A stretch of 34,293 nt of DNA from Draconibacterium orientale (GCA_020719165.1 DYQT01000009.1:1-34293); one strand, 5' to 3'. Shown: positions 25,701 through 34,293, counted from the stretch's first letter. The notes: generated from the sequence alone by a model not told the origin. Numbers and translations are program-made.

Positions 25701-28700
25701 GCGCCAACAAGGGCATAAGAAACGGCGACAACGCCATTTTTTACTGCCACGGAATTTGGCAGGGCAGTTGTTCCTACGGGAGGGGTGAAACCAAAAGGTA
25801 TATTGGTTGAACCGGACAAAACTCCGACGTTACTTAACGTGTAGTACTCTATCGCAGGCCCGGCCACCGTAAAGATCCGGTTGCTTGCAGAATCATACGC
25901 GGAAATCTCAGCTCCGTTGGTACTGCTCTGGGTTGACTTCATCATAAACAAAGGAGGATCTGTGATCGTTATGTTGGTATTACCCGAACATCCGTTGGCA
26001 TCCGTAACTGTAAAAGAATAGGTACCGGCACCTCTGATGAAATCGCCTGTGCCTGTGTAAGGAGGTGTGCCACCTGTGGCGCTTACGGAAACAGTTGTCG
26101 TTCCACCGCTACAGGCAATCGTGCCTGCTGAAGAGGTCGCTACGACCGGCGATGATTGAATGACTTCCCTTTGTGCAACACCGGAACATCCGTTTGAATT
26201 GGTTACAGTAACTGTATAAAAACCACCGGCAATTGCGTTAATGGTTTGGGTGGTTGCACCCGTTGACCATGAATAGGCTGTGTAACCGGTTCCTGCATCA
26301 AGTGTTGCAGAACCAGCTCCGCAAATGATTGAACTGCCGCTGATAACCGGTGAGGGCAACGAATTGACCACAACCGGTAGTTCCGTTGTTACCGAGGAGG
26401 AATAAGATACACTGATTACCTGGTTACCAACGGTGTTCCAGCTAATGGTTGCTGTGTTATCGGAGTTTCCTCCGCCAGCTGTTATGCTACCACCAGTTAC
26501 AGTCCAAGTGTAGTTGGTTTGTCCTGCGTCAGTAGTATAAACATTGCCTGTCGAACCCTGGCAAACGGTGGTCGGACCCGAAAGTGACGGGGAAACCGGT
26601 CCGGATACAAACACCGGGTTGGAGTAAAACCATAAGTCGGCAAAAGCCTTGGTGGCATCGTTCGGATACATCATTGCATCTGTTAACGGATTGCCGTTGG
26701 CATCGGTCTCATTGGTCACATTCAATCCCTGATTGGTTCCCCTGAGACGGAAATATACCGAATCAACAAGATTGTTATACGTATAGGTGATCTCTTTGAT
26801 ACCGCCACCTAAGTCTGTCCAGGCCTGACTTACAATACCATTGGGGGAGGTAACACCGCCAACTGCATCGAAACGGGCTATTACTGCGGTGGTTGAAACC
26901 GTGCCAACACTGTAGTTCGGACTTCCCGGGGCAACCAAACCGGTTACTTTTCCCTGGATCAGGTCGATGTGATCAACCGCCGGGTTGGTATAGGCGCTAA
27001 ATGAATTGTTGTTGTTTCCCTGCGGGTCGCGAACCTTGATCTTTACCACAACAGAGTTTTGTGTGGTTGAAAGGGTTTGTCCCATCGTGGCATATAACGC
27101 CATGGCTGCAGTTTCGCCAACTCTGAAATCAAGGCTGTCGATCAGATCACCTTCCACAACAAATGAATTTCCTGAACGAAGCCCGTCAATATAGCTTTGC
27201 GGGTTCGTGCGGTCAGTGATATAGGCATAGGTCTTCTGATATTCACCGGGATAGAAGTCGGCATCGGTCGAGTGAAAATCACTGCTGGCAAATAACCACC
27301 AGCTGCGGCCCTCCGAAAGCATCGCATCCCACAAGCCGCCAATCTGGGCAGAATAGATTCCGCATCCACCATAGGTAGATGTGCCAAAGGTGTTGTATGC
27401 TGTTTTATATTCGCCACGGTCGGCTGCTTTCTGATGTCCGGGCATGCTTTCAAATCCAAAACACACATCCGGACCGGCATTGTTCATGTCGCGGAAACCC
27501 TGAATATTATTGAGACTTTTACGCTCGGGGTGGGCTGCGATCAGATAACTCGTTGAAGGATAGTTGGTATGAAGCCAACTTACCGCCTCAACGGCTTTAG
27601 CGTGTCCCGAAAGAGCGCTTTTAGTCCATCCCTGGGCTACACCTCCGGTTACATCGGCATCGCTGCCATCGAATTTAAACTCAAATTCTGCAAGCGGGTT
27701 GCAGTTCGCGTTGGCATTGAACTGGTTGTTGATAAGGCCCATACTGGCATGCTCATGGCCAGGTACATTCAACTCATAACCCTGGAAGATCATCTTCGAT
27801 GAATAGGTTGCACGTGCTGTCTGGATATTCGGGAATGAATAATCACGCAGCGATTGCCACCGCCACATGTTCTGATGTCCACCCGAAGCACTGTAGGTGC
27901 CAATGATCGGATTGGGTATATAGGAGTCAAAGTAAACCGGCGTTGCAATGTTGCCAAGGTCAATACCTGTTACCCTTCCATCGCGGTTAAATCCGCCGCC
28001 GTGTTCGCTGTTGGCCCACCAGTCTAACCCGAACTGGTTGTTCTTCTGCATCATATAACCAAAACTATAACTTCCATCGGTATAGGTCGTGTGCTGATGA
28101 AAATCACATGCGAGGTAACCCGACAACGGGGTGATGGAATTGATGCCGCCATCTACATGATTCGTCGTAATAAAATTATACGATGCATCAGTAAATTCAT
28201 TCACCGTAAACGGCAAAGTCGCTGTTCCACCTATATAGGTAAAACGGATATCAAACAAGGTCGTGCTATCTGGTATCGCAAGGGCAAGCAGGCTTGGCTC
28301 AATCCAGTTGGCTGCTACCGTATCATTGATTCCTGTGAAATACCACTGACCCGTCGGGGTCCCTTCATAAAAATTAATAAGGGTATCATAACTGAGCACT
28401 GCCGGATCGTAGGCGATCTTGATGTTCGCACTGCTCACCGGGGCGCCGCTGGCGCTTGCTCCTTTTAATTTGACCGGAAAAAATACCTTCTGGCCCGGAA
28501 TCGCTGTTTTGGTGGAAACCGTTACCAACAGTGGGTTCACCACCGGGTTGGTCACCGTCATGGTAACCAGGTTCGAGGTAAAAACACTCGTCACACACGG
28601 TGCATTCGAGGTAAGCAGGCAATAGATCACATCACCCTCAACAGGTGCATAGCTGAAGGTTGAACCACCGGTTCCGGCATCGCTGCCATTCACCTTCCAC

Positions 28701-29794
28701 TGGTAAGCAGGGGTTGCGCCGCCGTTTACAGGCGTGGCTGTAAAGGTTACCGATGTGCCGGCAACAACAGGGTTAGCCGAAGCAGCTATTGAAACACTGG
28801 CTGTAAGCGGATTTACCGTCATCGTCAGGCTGTTCGATGTAGCCGGGTTGCCCGATACACATGGCTCATTCGAGGTTACAACGCAGGTTATCACATCATT
28901 GTTAACAGGATTATAAGAATAGGTCGCATTGTTGCTGCCTACATTGGCATTGTTCTTCTTCCACTGATAAACCGGAGTGGCGCCGACATTAACCGGGGTG
29001 GCTGTAAAGGTTACCGAAGTATTGGCGCATACCGGGTTGGCTGATGCTGCAATGGAGACTGACATGGGAACAGGGTTGGTTAACACCGTTACAGGTAAAA
29101 TAGCGGTTGTCGAGCCTGTGTAAGAAACACTGATGAGCTGCGGTCCTGTAGAATTCCAGGCAACAGTAGCCGTATGGTCGCTGCTGGTCCCGCCAGCGGT
29201 AATACTGCCACCGGTGACGGTCCATGTATAATTGGTATTCCCGGCATTGGTTGTATAAACATTAGCTGAAGAACCCACGCACACCAATGTTGGTCCGGAT
29301 AAAACGGGGGAGGGATCTGCCATATTAACACCGCCATTTAACGCTGTTGTGCCAATAAGGTCGTAGTTGACATCAGTAAACTCGCTGATGCAAAAATTAA
29401 GCGGACAAGCCCCTCCATTATAGACAAATTGAATTTCATAAAGGGTCGTACCATCAGGAATCGCAAGAGTATCAAGAGATGGTTCAAGCCAGTTGGCTGC
29501 AAATACAACGGAATTACATTGCTCCTGAAAATTTCCAGAAAAGATCCAATTAACTTCTGGTGTGCCTTCGTAAAAGTTCACAAGGTTCACAAAGGATAAC
29601 ATTGTTGATTCGTAGGTGACTTTAAGGTTTATGCTGCTAAGCGGAACTCCTGAACTGCCCGCACCATAAACTTTAACCGGCACGTTAACCGTTTGACCCG
29701 GCGCTGCCGTGATGGTTGGGACAGTTACTACCAACTGTCCGAATCCAATCACCGACAACAACAGAAAAACAAATACTATGTGTAATTTTTTCAT
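22733..29794 (-). CDS. Giant T9SS multidomain protein: cohesin-like, Ig-like, PHP and choice-of-anchor-I domains
   Basis: This protein of 2353 residues is built as: signal peptide at 1-19; cohesin-like at about 20-160; PKD-like at 160-245; two Ig-like domains at 245-415; cohesin-like at 418-550; PHP-type domain at about 560-870 with DFHQHTTYTDGS, NSEHGGG, AAHPERK and SSDFHS as metal ligands; linker; PKD/SprB-like repeats at about 1070-1275; choice-of-anchor-I-type beta-propeller at about 1280-1775 (TADEGEPNSYG, YITANEGDSRDY, GAEPEGVAVG); DUF5011-like at 1775-1850; two Ig-like at 1855-2015; cohesin-like at 2035-2170; and T9SS type A sorting domain at about 2270-2353 (RVYPNPTTGMF, LPGIYFIHV). 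Secreted, probably phosphoesterase-like by PHP family; substrate unknown. The Ig-Ig-cohesin block occurs twice, on either side of the putative catalytic part. Confidence 0.9.
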   Translation of the reverse strand: MKKLHIVFVFLLLSVIGFGQLVVTVPTITAAPGQTVNVPVKVYGAGSSGVPLSSINLKVTYESTMLSFVNLVNFYEGTPEVNWIFSGNFQEQCNSVVFAANWLEPSLDTLAIPDGTTLYEIQFVYNGGACPLNFCISEFTDVNYDLIGTTALNGGVNMADPSPVLSGPTLVCVGSSANVYTTNAGNTNYTWTVTGGSITAGGTSSDHTATVAWNSTGPQLISVSYTGSTTAILPVTVLTNPVPMSVSIAASANPVCANTSVTFTATPVNVGATPVYQWKKNNANVGSNNATYSYNPVNNDVITCVVTSNEPCVSGNPATSNSLTMTVNPLTASVSIAASANPVVAGTSVTFTATPVNGGATPAYQWKVNGSDAGTGGSTFSYAPVEGDVIYCLLTSNAPCVTSVFTSNLVTMTVTNPVVNPLLVTVSTKTAIPGQKVFFPVKLKGASASGAPVSSANIKIAYDPAVLSYDTLINFYEGTPTGQWYFTGINDTVAANWIEPSLLALAIPDSTTLFDIRFTYIGGTATLPFTVNEFTDASYNFITTNHVDGGINSITPLSGYLACDFHQHTTYTDGSYSFGYMMQKNNQFGLDWWANSEHGGGFNRDGRVTGIDLGNIATPVYFDSYIPNPIIGTYSASGGHQNMWRWQSLRDYSFPNIQTARATYSSKMIFQGYELNVPGHEHASMGLINNQFNANANCNPLAEFEFKFDGSDADVTGGVAQGWTKSALSGHAKAVEAVSWLHTNYPSTSYLIAAHPERKSLNNIQGFRDMNNAGPDVCFGFESMPGHQKAADRGEYKTAYNTFGTSTYGGCGIYSAQIGGLWDAMLSEGRSWWLFASSDFHSTDADFYPGEYQKTYAYITDRTNPQSYIDGLRSGNSFVVEGDLIDSLDFRVGETAAMALYATMGQTLSTTQNSVVVKIKVRDPQGNNNNSFSAYTNPAVDHIDLIQGKVTGLVAPGSPNYSVGTVSTTAVIARFDAVGGVTSPNGIVSQAWTDLGGGIKEITYTYNNLVDSVYFRLRGTNQGLNVTNETDANGNPLTDAMMYPNDATKAFADLWFYSNPVFVSGPVSPSLSGPTTVCQGSTGNVYTTDAGQTNYTWTVTGGSITAGGGNSDNTATISWNTVGNQVISVSYSSSVTTELPVVVNSLPSPVISGSSIICGAGSATLDAGTGYTAYSWSTGATTQTINAIAGGFYTVTVTNSNGCSGVAQREVIQSSPVVATSSAGTIACSGGTTTVSVSATGGTPPYTGTGDFIRGAGTYSFTVTDANGCSGNTNITITDPPLFMMKSTQSSTNGAEISAYDSASNRIFTVAGPAIEYYTLSNVGVLSGSTNIPFGFTPPVGTTALPNSVAVKNGVVAVSYALVGANNAQQQGRVAFYSAATAAYISDVTVGYLPDMVAFTPDGTKVLTADEGEPNSYGQATSFDPEGSVSIIDISGGVASATVTIAGFTGFNAQLASLKAAGVRIYGPGATVAMDLEPEYLTFSPDGMTAYITLQENNAVAKLNIATATLTDIYPLGLKDHSLAGNGLDASDRDVNGTSGGGGKINIQNWPIKGMYEPDGIASFTVGADTYYITANEGDSRDYTGFSEEVRVSDAGYVLDPVVFPNAAFLKLPANLGRLQLTKATGSTDGDSQFEEIQAFGARSFTIWNSSFSRVFDSQDQLEQITAVRNSAGFNSDGTAASFDSRSDNKGAEPEGVAVGIVNGIQYAFIGSERTGDLFIYDITDPSAPVFKQYINTPADLGVEGVHFVPASQSPTGKALVITSSEVSKTVTVYEFSAAPVIMLTGNATEEICQNATYTDAGATAVDNQGTNITGSIVTSNLVNTAVPGTYTVTYNVTDACGIAALPVTRTVIVNPILAIGISIAASANPVCAGTPVTFTATETNGGATLVYQWKKGNSNVGTNSPTFSYSPANNDVITCIATSGANCISGSPATSNAITMTVNPLVSTISIAASATNVVAGTPVTFTATPVNGGSTPVYQWKVNSNYVGTNSATFTYNPANGDAVYCLLTPNAPCVTSTFTSNVITMVVTNPPVNPLLVTISTITAIPGEKVYFQVKLKGAGSTGSPISGASIQIPFDPAVLQYDTLVNFYSEMPYSQWSFSGNLDMVAANWIEPSLLTLPVPDSTTLFEIQFTYLGGTGTLPFTVTEFTDALYDFIPTNHIDGGITQLVPTNSTVQNVTVASGFDTCFNALNTITVAGNGTTFDVQPGGSATFVAGQRINFLPGTTVIANGYLHGYITTNGQYCTQLANPVVAALTTGNEVTTSVPEIFSNQSIRVYPNPTTGMFTVEVKGDSKVLMTNVEIFTMSGLKIHAEMINNEQKHSFSLPGMLPGIYFIHVSTTDKPEILKLVKL

Positions 29795-29897
29795 ATTGCT
29801 ATTTTTTCGTTTTTATTAGTATAAAATACCATGTAAGCTTTAACTTGCATTAAAACACTGTAACGAAGTCTTTTAATCTTTAAACTATCGAAGGCAT

Positions 29898-31898
29898 CTA
29901 CTTCACCATTAATTTGTGCGTATAAACGCCCTCTTTTGTTTTAAGTCTTAGAAAATATATGCCAGTATTTAAATGGTTATATGCGATTGCTGCCGGAAGG
30001 ATGAGATTGGCGCCGCTGAGCATTAGCTGACCCGTCAGACTGTAGAGTTCCCATTGATCGATGTAGTTTTCACCGGTTTTCGGGGAGATATGAATTCTGA
30101 GATCCGTATTCCACACAGAAAAAATTGTCATGGGCTGTTCCCCAATCCCCACCTCCTGAAAATGAATCAGGAACCTGCCTGCTTCAGCCGTTCCGGTAGA
30201 GGTGAATACATAATCACTTGCATTCCGAATATTTATCACCGTATTATTTGCCTTATCCTCAAAGAACAGAGGCTGGCTGCTATTGAAGGATTCAATATTC
30301 CCGAAAATAATTTTATAGGAACCCGGGGTGGATGAACTGAATTCAACCGGTACAGAAACGAATTCCGGCTGAGTGTTGATCGACAGATTGCTCTGGTCAG
30401 TGGCTTTGGTGAATATTTGTGGATGTGCCGAGTTTCCTGTCAGCTTCCATGCATCGTGATTGCTGTCGAAACCCGAAGTGGAACCCGCAAGAATGTGAAC
30501 ATACGCCTCATCATAATGGATCAAATCGGTTGTGTTCATGATCTTCATCGTGAGCATGTTTGACATGGCATCTGATGTTTTGTAAAACGGCTCGGAGCTG
30601 TGCAACCGTGCGCCGGAAGGAATCGAGAGTGATGCTCCTGATGCATTGCATTTTACATAAAATCCCTGCATAGCGGGGATGATCCCGTCATGCAAGCTGC
30701 CGATTGATCCATTCCAACTCACATACTTGTAATCACTCCACACATAAACGGCATAATCGAGGTTGGTTCTGACCCAGTTCCCCTGTTCCCATTGAATAGC
30801 AGAAGGATAAGGGTTACCAAGCAGGTTTAGCCCCTGTGATACGGACTGTGAGCCGCCACTATACGACAGGTTGCTTCGGGTAACATCGGCAGTATGAAAA
30901 ATGCCCTGGAATGTTACATTGGTTGGTGATGACCCGCCAATGCGGTAGCCTGAAGCTGTCTCTAGAATTTCAGAGGCAGCCAAAGTTACCCACGAGGAAG
31001 AACTCTCTAAATATTTTTCTGCAACGTTGGCGCCAAACATGGAAGCGGTTGCACCGGATACCGGTGAAGAAACAATGCTGGGTTTATCTGAATCCAAATC
31101 CAGATACCTGCCAAAATTATTATCACCCCTTCCGGAAGTTGTACCCCTCACAATCAGTGATCCTGTTCCCATGGCATCCGATTGAAGATTTAAGATACCA
31201 TCGTTGGTATAATTCAGGTTTGCTGTGAGCGAGAAATTAGCAGGGATAACAACCATGCTGCCCGTATTGATGGTGATCGATTTGCACACGGCATTCGACA
31301 GGGTTGTAACCTGGCCTGTTTCGATGATGGCATTGGTACTGTCGCCGGGAATGCCATTACTCCAGTTGGTTAAGGTATTCCAAGGTCCCGTTCCATTCCA
31401 CCGCGATTCTCCCGAACCCTGCGAAGATGTAACCTGACCATTCACATAATGTACCCCTTCTATAATGTTATAGGCAGAATCGAACAACAAACAGCGGCTT
31501 GTGTCGCAGGTAAGTGCAGTGATGCCTCCGAGATATTGGAACACAATATCAAACAGGACTGTATTGTCAGGGAGATTCAACTTATTGCCCGAAGGTTCAA
31601 GCCAGTTGGTGCTGTATTCGATGCCATTGCCACCGAAAAACCATTGTGATGTCGGGGTTAGCGAACTGAAATTCAATGTTGTGTCATATACCATGGCACT
31701 GCTTTCATAGCTGATATGCAATTCAATGCCGGTAACTCCTACACCACCTGACGACCCGTTCAGACCATTGACTGTAACCGGCAGATGCACCATCGTTCCG
31801 GGGTTTTGCAACAGTGCGCTTCCCACCGTAACGGTAATCTGTGCTTGTCCGGCAAAAAAAGTGAAGAAGGCCAGAAGAGAAATAAGTACTTTTTTCAT
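29898..31898 (-). CDS. T9SS-sorted surface protein with N-terminal cohesin-like domain (paralogue)
   Basis: This protein of 666 residues has a signal peptide at about 1-19 and a cohesin-like domain at about 20-158 (ISYESSAMVYD, NWLEPSGNKLNLPDNTVLFDIVF). A WNGTGPWNTLTNWSNGIPGD segment and beta-rich repeats follow (GLNLLGNPYPSAIQWE, GIIPAMQGFYVKCNASG). The C-terminus has the T9SS type A features LYSLTGQLMLSG, GIYFLRL and YTHKLMVK. Its architecture matches the 684-residue protein downstream, so the two flank the giant gene as paralogues. A 103-base A/T-rich gap with no clear signal separates it from the giant gene. Confidence 0.88.
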   Translation of the reverse strand: MKKVLISLLAFFTFFAGQAQITVTVGSALLQNPGTMVHLPVTVNGLNGSSGGVGVTGIELHISYESSAMVYDTTLNFSSLTPTSQWFFGGNGIEYSTNWLEPSGNKLNLPDNTVLFDIVFQYLGGITALTCDTSRCLLFDSAYNIIEGVHYVNGQVTSSQGSGESRWNGTGPWNTLTNWSNGIPGDSTNAIIETGQVTTLSNAVCKSITINTGSMVVIPANFSLTANLNYTNDGILNLQSDAMGTGSLIVRGTTSGRGDNNFGRYLDLDSDKPSIVSSPVSGATASMFGANVAEKYLESSSSWVTLAASEILETASGYRIGGSSPTNVTFQGIFHTADVTRSNLSYSGGSQSVSQGLNLLGNPYPSAIQWEQGNWVRTNLDYAVYVWSDYKYVSWNGSIGSLHDGIIPAMQGFYVKCNASGASLSIPSGARLHSSEPFYKTSDAMSNMLTMKIMNTTDLIHYDEAYVHILAGSTSGFDSNHDAWKLTGNSAHPQIFTKATDQSNLSINTQPEFVSVPVEFSSSTPGSYKIIFGNIESFNSSQPLFFEDKANNTVINIRNASDYVFTSTGTAEAGRFLIHFQEVGIGEQPMTIFSVWNTDLRIHISPKTGENYIDQWELYSLTGQLMLSGANLILPAAIAYNHLNTGIYFLRLKTKEGVYTHKLMVK

Positions 31899-31938
31899 AA
31901 CAATATACGTATAATTTTTATCTTGTTGAAAAATATTA

Positions 31939-32021
31939 AATCACCGCTAAGACGCTGTAACGCAAGGAACAAAAAGATTTGTTGACAAGCTTTTCGTATT
32001 TTTTTAGTCTTAGCGGTGATT
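31939..32021. repeat. Perfect 15-bp inverted repeat with 53-base loop
   Basis: AATCACCGCTAAGAC at 31939-31953 is the exact reverse complement of 32007-32021. It fills most of the 168-base gap between the dockerin-like gene and the 666-residue protein gene. Sequences with CACCGCTAAGACGC-type cores are frequent dispersed repeats in Bacteroidota. It could be a terminator hairpin for the upstream gene or a remnant of a small mobile repeat. Confidence 0.8.
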
Positions 32022-32066
32022 CGAACCTCTTTGCTGATAAAATCAGAGTTTTATCGGCCTGCAAGC

Positions 32067-34293
32067 TTATTTTGCAGGAGGAGTATAGCTGTTGTTGACA
32101 TCGCCGCCGGCAAGTGATTTGATATTCTGAACCAGGTTGGAACCGTTTACCGTTACTGTCGGGGTTTCAAAAATATAGTTGGCGATCTTCCAGGTTGTAA
32201 GCGGTGAAATACCGGCAATTTTCTGGCGCATCACAATAGGATCCTGTAAATTGACACTGTTGCTGACGTTAACATCGGCGGCTTTATTCTGCAGCGCTGT
32301 GAAGGTCATCAAGTTTGAGATTCTCTTCCTTGTGTTGATAACATCCTGGAGATTCAGTCCACCCCATGTTTTGGCACTGGTAGCATCAAGAACGTAAACA
32401 CCATCGAGGGCGAAAATGGTAAAGTTGCCGCCTGCATTGGCAGTGACGGTTTCAACAACAACTCCAGCCTGGGTTTTCAGAGAAATGGTGGTTCCGTTCA
32501 TTGGCGTGTTGGCGGCATTGTTATAGGATACCAAGCCTGTAATAGACCTTGACCAACGGGAAGCTCCCCAAACAGGTGAGGTTGTTTGCGGAAGAAAGTT
32601 AGGATTTGAGAGGTTAAACGGATCGTTAAGCTGAATGTCGGTGTTATTTACGAAGGTATTGTTATGACGGTTTGCATCCATGAACCAGTTCTGTTCATCT
32701 GTTGCACTCCAGGTTTGTCCGGAAGGTACTGCAAAGTTGGTGGTCATCCCCGACAAAAAGGTGTTTTCAACCTGAAGCAGGTCAGCCATGGCATTAGCCT
32801 GAGTGTTGTTGCCATCGATATATAATCCGGTTGGCCAGCCCATTAACAGGGAGTTATGTATCTTGATTTGGGTGTTGCGACGCAGGTGCATCGATCTTTT
32901 AAAATCGGGAAGAACTGGCGTTGTGAGGGTTACCATCGGGCCAACAATGGTGAAATTGCTGAATGTTGCCTGTGTGCCGGGTGTGTTGGCCGAACCAGTT
33001 GCATCATTGTCCGACTCGAAGCCATTTGATCCGGAAGCATCGGTGAAATTTTCGCGTAACCCAACACCGAATTGAAGTTTACCCCTGTAACCATTGTCAG
33101 TATCAAACTCATCATCCTGCCCTTTGAAGGCAATGAGATGTTTGCAATTCACTGTACCGCCAAACCACTCATAAGAGTCGTCGGCACAGTATGAAACCTG
33201 AATATAATCTTCGGTGGTACCACTGCCGACTGCACCATGGGTTAAGCCGTTGATCTCGTTGTTCGGAGCAAAGGCAAACCCTGGAAATTCAATACGCACA
33301 TATTTTAGTGATCCGGAGTTGTCGGCATCGTTTGTACCACCAAAAATCGAACCTACGCCACCTTCAATTTGGCCAGTACCTCCGGCTAAATTAACGGTTG
33401 CTGATCCGCACAGGATCACACCACCCCAGTCGCCACGGTTGCGGCTTCCGGCTGCTTCATTCGAAGTAAACACGATCGGCTCTGTGGCCGTTCCATTGGC
33501 AACCAGTTTGGCTGTTTGCTCAATGATCAGTGCACTTTTATTTGTTTTATCGCCACGAATGATAGTGCCCGGATCGATGGTAAGGGTTGCCCCATTCCTG
33601 ACAAACAACCAACCATTCAGCTTATAAACCGACTTTGCCGGCGTAAAATTGGGAGCAGTAAGGTTGAACGGATCAATAAGTCCGAGATCGCTGGTGTTTG
33701 TTAAGGTACTATTATGACGGCCCGGGGCCATGAACCAGTTTTGTTCATCTGTTGCCGACCAGGTTTGTCCTGAAGGAACAGCGAAATTCGTTGTCATTCC
33801 GGCCAGGATACAATTTTCCATTTGCAAAACATTGTTGTTCGCATTGGCCTGGGTGTTATTGCCATCAATGTATAAACCAACCGGCCAACCTGCAAAAACG
33901 GAATTATAAACACACAGTGTTGAATTTCTCCGGATGTGCATCGACCGTTTAAAGTTGATGTTGAAAGAACTTGAAAGGGTAGCCATCGGACCAAACAGAC
34001 TGACATTGCTGAATATAGGATGTGTCAGCGGCAGATTGCCACTTCCGGTCGCATCGTTATCAGATTCGAATCCGTTTGAACCAGAAATATCGGCAACGTT
34101 CGGATCCCTGAGGGCAACAAGAAACTGGAGTTTACCGCTGAAACCGTTGTCTGAGTCAAATTCATCATCCATTCCTCTAAAAGTAATCAGATGCTTTGAG
34201 TTAACCGTGCCGCCAAACCATTCAAATGAATCGTCGCCGCTATAGGAAACCTGGAGATAATCAAGCGTGGTGCCACTGCCGACTCCGCCCATG
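32067..34293 (-). CDS. Partial parallel-beta-helix surface protein with C-terminal dockerin-like module
   Basis: The frame is open at the right edge, so the N-terminus is missing; the ATG near 34292 matches an internal position of the repeat and is not the start. The visible part is about 741 residues. Two homologous blocks of about 230 residues (about 1-225 and 350-585) share SGTTxDYxQVSYxxDDSxEW, DDEFDxDNG, GSNGFESDNDATGS, FKRSMHxRRN and GLYIDGNNTQAN. They are separated by LVANGTATEPIVFTSNEA, typical of a right-handed beta-helix. A CNA-B-like segment (ITGLVSYNNAANTPMN) leads to dockerin-like repeats: LNLQDVINTRKR, DVNVSNSVNLQD with Ca-ligand-like spacing, and a final GGDVNNSYTPPAK. No T9SS sorting domain is present. 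It may bind the cohesin-like neighbours (inference). Confidence 0.88.
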   Translation of the reverse strand, partial: MGGVGSGTTLDYLQVSYSGDDSFEWFGGTVNSKHLITFRGMDDEFDSDNGFSGKLQFLVALRDPNVADISGSNGFESDNDATGSGNLPLTHPIFSNVSLFGPMATLSSSFNINFKRSMHIRRNSTLCVYNSVFAGWPVGLYIDGNNTQANANNNVLQMENCILAGMTTNFAVPSGQTWSATDEQNWFMAPGRHNSTLTNTSDLGLIDPFNLTAPNFTPAKSVYKLNGWLFVRNGATLTIDPGTIIRGDKTNKSALIIEQTAKLVANGTATEPIVFTSNEAAGSRNRGDWGGVILCGSATVNLAGGTGQIEGGVGSIFGGTNDADNSGSLKYVRIEFPGFAFAPNNEINGLTHGAVGSGTTEDYIQVSYCADDSYEWFGGTVNCKHLIAFKGQDDEFDTDNGYRGKLQFGVGLRENFTDASGSNGFESDNDATGSANTPGTQATFSNFTIVGPMVTLTTPVLPDFKRSMHLRRNTQIKIHNSLLMGWPTGLYIDGNNTQANAMADLLQVENTFLSGMTTNFAVPSGQTWSATDEQNWFMDANRHNNTFVNNTDIQLNDPFNLSNPNFLPQTTSPVWGASRWSRSITGLVSYNNAANTPMNGTTISLKTQAGVVVETVTANAGGNFTIFALDGVYVLDATSAKTWGGLNLQDVINTRKRISNLMTFTALQNKAADVNVSNSVNLQDPIVMRQKIAGISPLTTWKIANYIFETPTVTVNGSNLVQNIKSLAGGDVNNSYTPPAK

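Noticed and set aside
20551-34293. Cellulosome or polysaccharide utilisation locus
   Set aside because: No glycoside hydrolase, SusC/SusD pair or carbohydrate-specific sensor is seen; only the cohesin-like and dockerin-like modules recall a cellulosome.

Overview
The window reads as a chromosomal segment from an uncultured-type Bacteroidota (Bacteroidetes) bacterium. Three large secreted proteins end in a type IX secretion (T9SS) C-terminal sorting domain, and one small protein has a PID-CTERM-like tail. Promoter-like sequences of the TAnnTTTG type occur, start regions have A-rich leaders without clear Shine-Dalgarno sites, and the intergenic palindromes are of the kind common in this phylum. 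Every convincing gene is on the minus strand, so the biological reading order runs from high to low coordinates. No tRNA, rRNA, CRISPR array, transposase or integrase was seen. No gap between genes exceeds about 230 bases.

Region A (right edge to 20.2 kb) encodes surface and secreted proteins. It holds a partial parallel-beta-helix protein ending in a dockerin-like module, then three T9SS proteins that together carry five cohesin-like domains, then the short PID-CTERM-like protein. The central T9SS protein is 2353 residues long. It contains a PHP-type metal site and a choice-of-anchor-I-type propeller, flanked by two copies of an Ig-Ig-cohesin block. Cohesin-like and dockerin-like modules next to each other suggest non-covalent assembly on the cell surface, but this is inference.

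Region B (20.2 to 9.66 kb) starts with a LytTR response regulator. A tight run of genes follows: a double-FHA membrane-anchored trypsin-like protease, a zinc-ribbon FHA protein, a PP2C phosphatase with one membrane segment, an FHA Ser/Thr kinase, a second Ser/Thr kinase with an external domain of about 20 YD/RHS-like repeats, and two small secreted proteins. Gaps are 4 to 38 bases and one pair overlaps. The layout suggests a phospho-threonine signalling system in which cytoplasmic kinase, phosphatase and FHA modules are tied through single membrane segments to periplasmic repeats and a periplasmic protease. This is the best candidate for an undescribed system here.

Region C (9.66 to 4.9 kb) holds a Cu(+)-type P1B ATPase, overlapping the last small secreted gene by 4 bases, and an orphan TPR-PAS histidine kinase with its own promoter-like site.

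Region D (4.8 kb to the left edge) is a phosphate uptake operon: an OprO/P-like porin, then pstS, pstC and pstA. pstB and phoU are presumably beyond the left edge. Upstream of the porin are four TTAACA-like repeats at exact 11-base spacing, 20 bases from a TAnnTTTG element. This matches the Bacillus-type PHO box layout and suggests PhoP-type control. PstC carries an unusual repeat-rich periplasmic insertion.
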